Shown here in pieces: positions 6,514 through 9,563 of a DNA stretch of 9,563 nt. Numbering within the stretch: position 1 is the first letter of the stretch; each line of letters begins with the position of its first letter. The position numbers were made by a program, and so were the translations under genes. The notes below the pieces were generated by a model. That model was not told where the DNA came from, ran no database searches, and was given only the letters and a program-made list of their open reading frames with translations. Origin of the DNA: Crocinitomix sp. (GTDB lineage Bacteria > Bacteroidota > Bacteroidia > Flavobacteriales_D > Crocinitomicaceae); the NCBI GenBank assembly GCA_020849935.1, contig JADZFJ010000486.1, forward strand, positions 1 to 9,563, written 5' to 3'.

Positions 6514-8955
6514 ATGAAGTTAAATTTTTTGGCAATTCTTGGTTTTTTGAGCTTGTTATCAGGCACAATATCTTTTTCACAAGCTGGGGTTATTAGCGGA
6601 GAGGTTCGCGATAAAACGGACAACCATCCGATTGAATTTGCAACGGTTACTTTATTCAATGACCTTGATTCTGCGATGGTGACGGGAATGGTGACGGATA
6701 CCTCGGGTCAATTTTTACTCGAAAAAATTCCTGCGGGGAATTATTATTTACGCATTGGGTTTATTGGCTATCTGGCTGAATTTATTTCCGATGTGAATAT
6801 TTCTCCAAGTCAACCTGTGGTGGCTGTTCCGACCGTTTTACTCAATCTTTCAGCTGATTTGGCAGCGGTTGAAATTATGGGCGAAAAGAATGTTTTTGAA
6901 AACCGTATTGATAAAAAAGTTTTTAATGCGGATCAAAATTTGACGTCGAAAGGTGGAACGGGTTTGGATTTATTGCGTCAGATTCCGACCATTACGGTGG
7001 ATGAAAGTGATAATATTTTATTGCGAGGCGATGGGAATGTCACCGTTTTGATAGACGGCAGACCTAGTTCAATGCCCGCCAACCAATTGTTAAAGCAGCT
7101 TCCAGCTTCGGCGATTGAGCGGGTAGAAATTATTACCAATCCATCAGCTAAATATGATCCTGAAGGAATGTCGGGGATCATTAATATTGTTTTAAAGAAA
7201 AGTAAATTAGAAGGATTTAATGGAAGTGTGAATGCTACCCTTGATTATGGTGCATTTTGGCATGCCAACGGTACGCTTTCGTTAAACTACCGCAAAAATA
7301 AATTTAACCTTACCTCTACGTACAGTTATTTTTACGATCAAACGTGGTTTGGTGGTTCGTTGGATCGGAATGTGTTGGTGGGCGATACTATTTGGGATCG
7401 TTTGCGAAGTGAAGATTATGGTGAACGTCTTAACACCTATCATTCGGCTCGGGTGGGACTTGATTATTTTGCCAACGATAACAATACTTTTTATATTACT
7501 GCCAATGCCGATTATGGCACCAATATTGGCAATCGATTAATCCGATATGACAATGTGGGCGAGGCCAACGAATTACTTTATTTCTCGGAAAGAAATGGGT
7601 TTATCGATGCGCCAAGTAGTAATTATGTATTTACAGGAGGTTGGCAAAAAACGTTTAAAAAACCCGACCATACCTTGTTCATAGATTTCAATTATTCGAA
7701 TTTAAATTTTGAAGGGGACGAAGATTTGTGGCAAAAATATTACGATGAGGCAGCATATAATTATACTACTGCCTATCAACACACCTTGGATAAAACTTAT
7801 AATCAAACGTTTTTAGCAAAAGCAGATTATGTTTTGCCGATTAATGATTCGTTAATATTTGAGGCTGGTTTCCATTTCACCCAACGGATTGCGGACAATG
7901 GATTTTTTTCCGAATCAGCAGCTGCGGATCAAGTTTTTACAACAGATGTGGGCTTGACCAATCAATTTAAATTTCTTCAGAACACCTTTGCGCCTTATGC
8001 AACACTTGCCCGACAATGGAAAAAATTGGGTGCAAAAATTGGATTACGTGCCGAACCAACGGTGATTAAAGCTGAATTAGTTACAACCAATCAAAAATTT
8101 GATCAGGAATATTACCAGCTTTTTCCAAGTGCTCATTTTTCGTACACAACCGAGCGAAATTCTGAGTTTTATTTAAGTTACAGCCGCCGAATCAATCGAC
8201 CGGAATTAGAACAATTAAACCCGTTTACAAATTATTCCGATCCCTTGGTACTAGAAACAGGCAACCCGTTTTTAAGGCCAGAAATTATTCATGTAAACGA
8301 GCTGTCTTACACCAAATATTGGAAAAAATTCAACATTAATAGTACCGTTTATTACCGATTGATTACCGATTTAATCAGAAGAGCTTTGTTTTTTGATGGC
8401 ATCTACTCCACCGTTACTAATTCCAATTTGGGTAAAAGTAATTTAACTGGCGGTGATTTGATTCTTACCTACATGCCCATTAAAGGAATGCGATTAGTGT
8501 CATCAACCAGTGTTTGGAATACAGCGACCAAAGATCCGAGTGTCACGGACGGAACTTATCAAAATTTCACGGGTATGTACACGAGTTTAATGGCAAGTTA
8601 TCGGATGGAAAATGGCTGGAGTTTTCAAGCCTGGGGAAGTTATGCCCCGCGCACAAAGGTAATACAAGGTGCTATATTACCGAATTACGGTGGGGGATTT
8701 GCCATCCAAAAAAATCTTTTGAAAAACAAAGCGACACTTAATTTTAGCGTGTACGATGTGCTAAAAACGCGATGGTTTGCCTTTGAAAGTACCGATTTAG
8801 GCAATTATCAGATGACGAGTAAACGTTATTGGGAGTCGCGCCATTTTTCGCTTTCTTTTACCTACAATTTCGGGAAATTGACAGAAGGCAAAGAGCGCAG
8901 ACAAAATAATTCGGGTGGAATTGATGATAATTTAAACGTACCCATTTCTCAATAG
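6514..8955 (+). CDS. TonB-dependent-receptor-like outer-membrane beta-barrel protein (CarboxypepD_reg + plug + OMP_b-brl_3)
   Basis: This 813-residue protein starts at the ATG at 6514, which opens a signal peptide (residues 1-22, ending TISFSQ). Residues 25-97 are a carboxypeptidase-regulatory-like Ig fold (GVISGEVRDKTDNHPIEFAT, then SGQFLLEKIPAGNYYLRIGF). Residues 115-230 are the plug, with RQIPTITVDESDN, LIDGRPS, ERVEIITNPSAKYDPEG and SGIINIVLKK. The rest is a beta-barrel of the OMP_b-brl_3 family, including SRRINRPELEQLNPF near residue 555, GNPFLRPE, and a late strand SLSFTYNFGK ending near 788. A ~25-residue hydrophilic tail follows, as is common in this family. There is no STN domain, so FecA-like signalling through an anti-sigma factor is unlikely. 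There is no SusD partner, so it is not a classical glycan SusC. The substrate is unknown. The start region is A-rich without a Shine-Dalgarno. The gene is followed by a strong terminator and is probably monocistronic. Confidence 0.95.
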   Translation: MKLNFLAILGFLSLLSGTISFSQAGVISGEVRDKTDNHPIEFATVTLFNDLDSAMVTGMVTDTSGQFLLEKIPAGNYYLRIGFIGYLAEFISDVNISPSQPVVAVPTVLLNLSADLAAVEIMGEKNVFENRIDKKVFNADQNLTSKGGTGLDLLRQIPTITVDESDNILLRGDGNVTVLIDGRPSSMPANQLLKQLPASAIERVEIITNPSAKYDPEGMSGIINIVLKKSKLEGFNGSVNATLDYGAFWHANGTLSLNYRKNKFNLTSTYSYFYDQTWFGGSLDRNVLVGDTIWDRLRSEDYGERLNTYHSARVGLDYFANDNNTFYITANADYGTNIGNRLIRYDNVGEANELLYFSERNGFIDAPSSNYVFTGGWQKTFKKPDHTLFIDFNYSNLNFEGDEDLWQKYYDEAAYNYTTAYQHTLDKTYNQTFLAKADYVLPINDSLIFEAGFHFTQRIADNGFFSESAAADQVFTTDVGLTNQFKFLQNTFAPYATLARQWKKLGAKIGLRAEPTVIKAELVTTNQKFDQEYYQLFPSAHFSYTTERNSEFYLSYSRRINRPELEQLNPFTNYSDPLVLETGNPFLRPEIIHVNELSYTKYWKKFNINSTVYYRLITDLIRRALFFDGIYSTVTNSNLGKSNLTGGDLILTYMPIKGMRLVSSTSVWNTATKDPSVTDGTYQNFTGMYTSLMASYRMENGWSFQAWGSYAPRTKVIQGAILPNYGGGFAIQKNLLKNKATLNFSVYDVLKTRWFAFESTDLGNYQMTSKRYWESRHFSLSFTYNFGKLTEGKERRQNNSGGIDDNLNVPISQ

Positions 8956-8975
8956 GGCGAACGATTTTTCATGGT

Positions 8976-9033
8976 CCAGTTGCGAGAGGGGTGGATGTGC
9001 GCCAAAACAATGCCCCTCTTGCACTGGTTTTTT
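8976..9033 (+). terminator. Intrinsic terminator downstream of the receptor gene
   Basis: CCAGTTGCGAGAGGGG (8976-8991) pairs with CCCCTCTTGCACTGG (9013-9027): 15 pairs with one bulged T and one G-U pair, closing a 21-nt loop. Six T's follow at 9028-9033. It begins 20 bp after the receptor stop codon and separates that gene from the downstream unit. Confidence 0.88.
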
Positions 9034-9036
9034 CTT

Positions 9037-9430
9037 AGATGCTATTAAATAGGAAGTGAAGATCGATTAAGAACATCACAGAAAACTGATTGATTTTAGA
9101 ATTATCCTTCAATCAATACATTCCATCCAACCATCTGCATCTATTGATGCCAGCAAGCGTGAACCTATTTAAGCGATTTTATTTAGAATTGATATTGATA
9201 CAAATTAATGATGTCTGGCAGCCAAAAATAGACTATCTTTAATCCATGACCGGAGGTTATTAGTGCGCATTTTCCCTAAACGTTTGGGAAATTAAGACAA
9301 TTTATACGCACAAAATACACACTAATTTAAACCGAAACATCACTGACGACGGACGAATTATTGCACTTTCACGCATAGCATACTGATTTTCACGACTAGA
9401 ATTCAGCTCAACTTAATACCCTTGATTGGA
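9037..9430. other. Non-coding stretch of ~394 bp with no recognisable gene
   Basis: No reading frame of useful length and no RNA gene was recognised here on either strand. It contains a small perfect hairpin, GCATC-tatt-GATGC (9137-9150), and the nested inverted-repeat structure at 9259-9326. TACCCTTG (9417-9424), six bases before the downstream ATG, matches seven of eight -7 box positions and is a weak promoter candidate for the CheB-like gene. Confidence 0.6.
9259..9326. repeat. Nested inverted repeats in the CheB-like gene's upstream region
   Basis: ATTAGTGCGCATTTT (9259-9273) and AAAATACACACTAAT (9312-9326) are a 15-bp imperfect inverted repeat with two mismatches. In a minus-strand transcript both mismatches become G-U pairs. 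Inside lies TTTCCC...GGGAAA (9271-9291) enclosing the palindrome AAACGTTT. CGCAC at 9307-9311 can alternatively pair with GTGCG at 9263-9267. It could be a small mobile palindrome (MITE-like), a structured RNA or a regulatory site. No target-site duplication is clear. Confidence 0.45.
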
Positions 9431-9563
9431 ATGAAAGCATCTTCTAATATACAACATGTGCCCCATAAAGTAATCAAAGAAAATTCGTTTTCTGTGGTAG
9501 CGATTGGAGCCTCCGCGGGCGGACTGGAAGCCATGATGGAATTATTAAAATTCCTCCCGGCTG
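9431..9563 (+). CDS. CheB-type methylesterase domain protein, probably a CheB/CheR fusion (3' end missing)
   Basis: Only the first 44 codons are in the window. From the ATG at 9431, about 19 polar residues lead into FSVVAIGASAGGLEAMMELL. This is the first strand and nucleophile loop of the CheB methylesterase domain; the Ser of GASAGG corresponds to the catalytic Ser in CheB. There is no receiver domain ahead of it. SAGGLEA (rather than STGGPEA) is the form usual in CheB/CheR fusions, often followed by PAS and kinase modules, so the missing part is probably long. Classical CheB removes methyl groups from chemoreceptor glutamates; in fusions the role is less certain. No upstream in-frame ATG is present before the stop at 9344, and the length of the N-terminal lead is normal. 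The gene lies downstream of the receptor's terminator, so it is a separate unit. No other chemotaxis gene is in view. Confidence 0.9.
   Translation, partial: MKASSNIQHVPHKVIKENSFSVVAIGASAGGLEAMMELLKFLPA

Noticed and set aside
6514..8955. Classical SusC glycan importer
   Set aside because: There is no SusD gene beside it, the length (813 aa) is short for SusC, and the barrel motifs match the OMP_b-brl_3 type.

Overview
The window reads as chromosomal DNA of a Bacteroidota bacterium. Two adjacent genes carry type IX secretion (T9SS) C-terminal sorting domains of both kinds. There is also a CarboxypepD_reg/OMP_b-brl_3 outer-membrane receptor, TAnnTTTG-like promoter boxes and A/T-rich start regions without a Shine-Dalgarno sequence. 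The domain mix (FG-GAP, SBBP-type repeats, PKD, SprB repeats, a CHU_C tail, a CheB/CheR-type GASAGG protein) fits a Saprospiria-, Cytophagia- or Flavobacteriia-like lineage. The genus cannot be read from this sequence.

Layout. Positions 1-2384 (+) hold the 3' part of a large secreted protein (FG-GAP repeats, Ig-like module, beta-propeller-like region, T9SS type A tail) whose start lies outside the window. After 48 bp, 2433-5276 (+) encodes a complete 947-residue modular adhesin-like protein: signal peptide, DNGxDDDGD motif, Ig-like, two PKD, three SprB-like repeats, another PKD-like module, and a type B/CHU_C tail. The 132 bp between this gene and the convergent AraC-family gene (5409-6227, -) is almost filled by a folded palindromic element. 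A 286-bp divergent regulatory region follows, containing a 14-bp perfect palindrome and candidate promoter boxes. Then comes 6514-8955 (+), an 813-residue TonB-dependent-receptor-like outer-membrane protein ended by a strong intrinsic terminator (8976-9033). About 400 bp without a recognisable gene contains one nested inverted-repeat structure. At 9431 a CheB-type methylesterase domain protein begins and runs off the window.

How the genes relate. The first two genes are probably co-transcribed and both encode cell-surface or secreted T9SS cargo. The AraC-family regulator is divergent from the receptor and may control it, itself, or both through the shared intergenic region; this is inferred from position and the palindrome only. 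The CheB-like gene is a separate transcription unit.

No CRISPR array, insertion sequence, phage gene or RNA gene was recognised. I did not find a clearly new multi-gene system. The most notable points are the folded element at 5279-5370, the candidate AraC operator at 6248-6269 and the structured non-coding DNA at 9259-9326.
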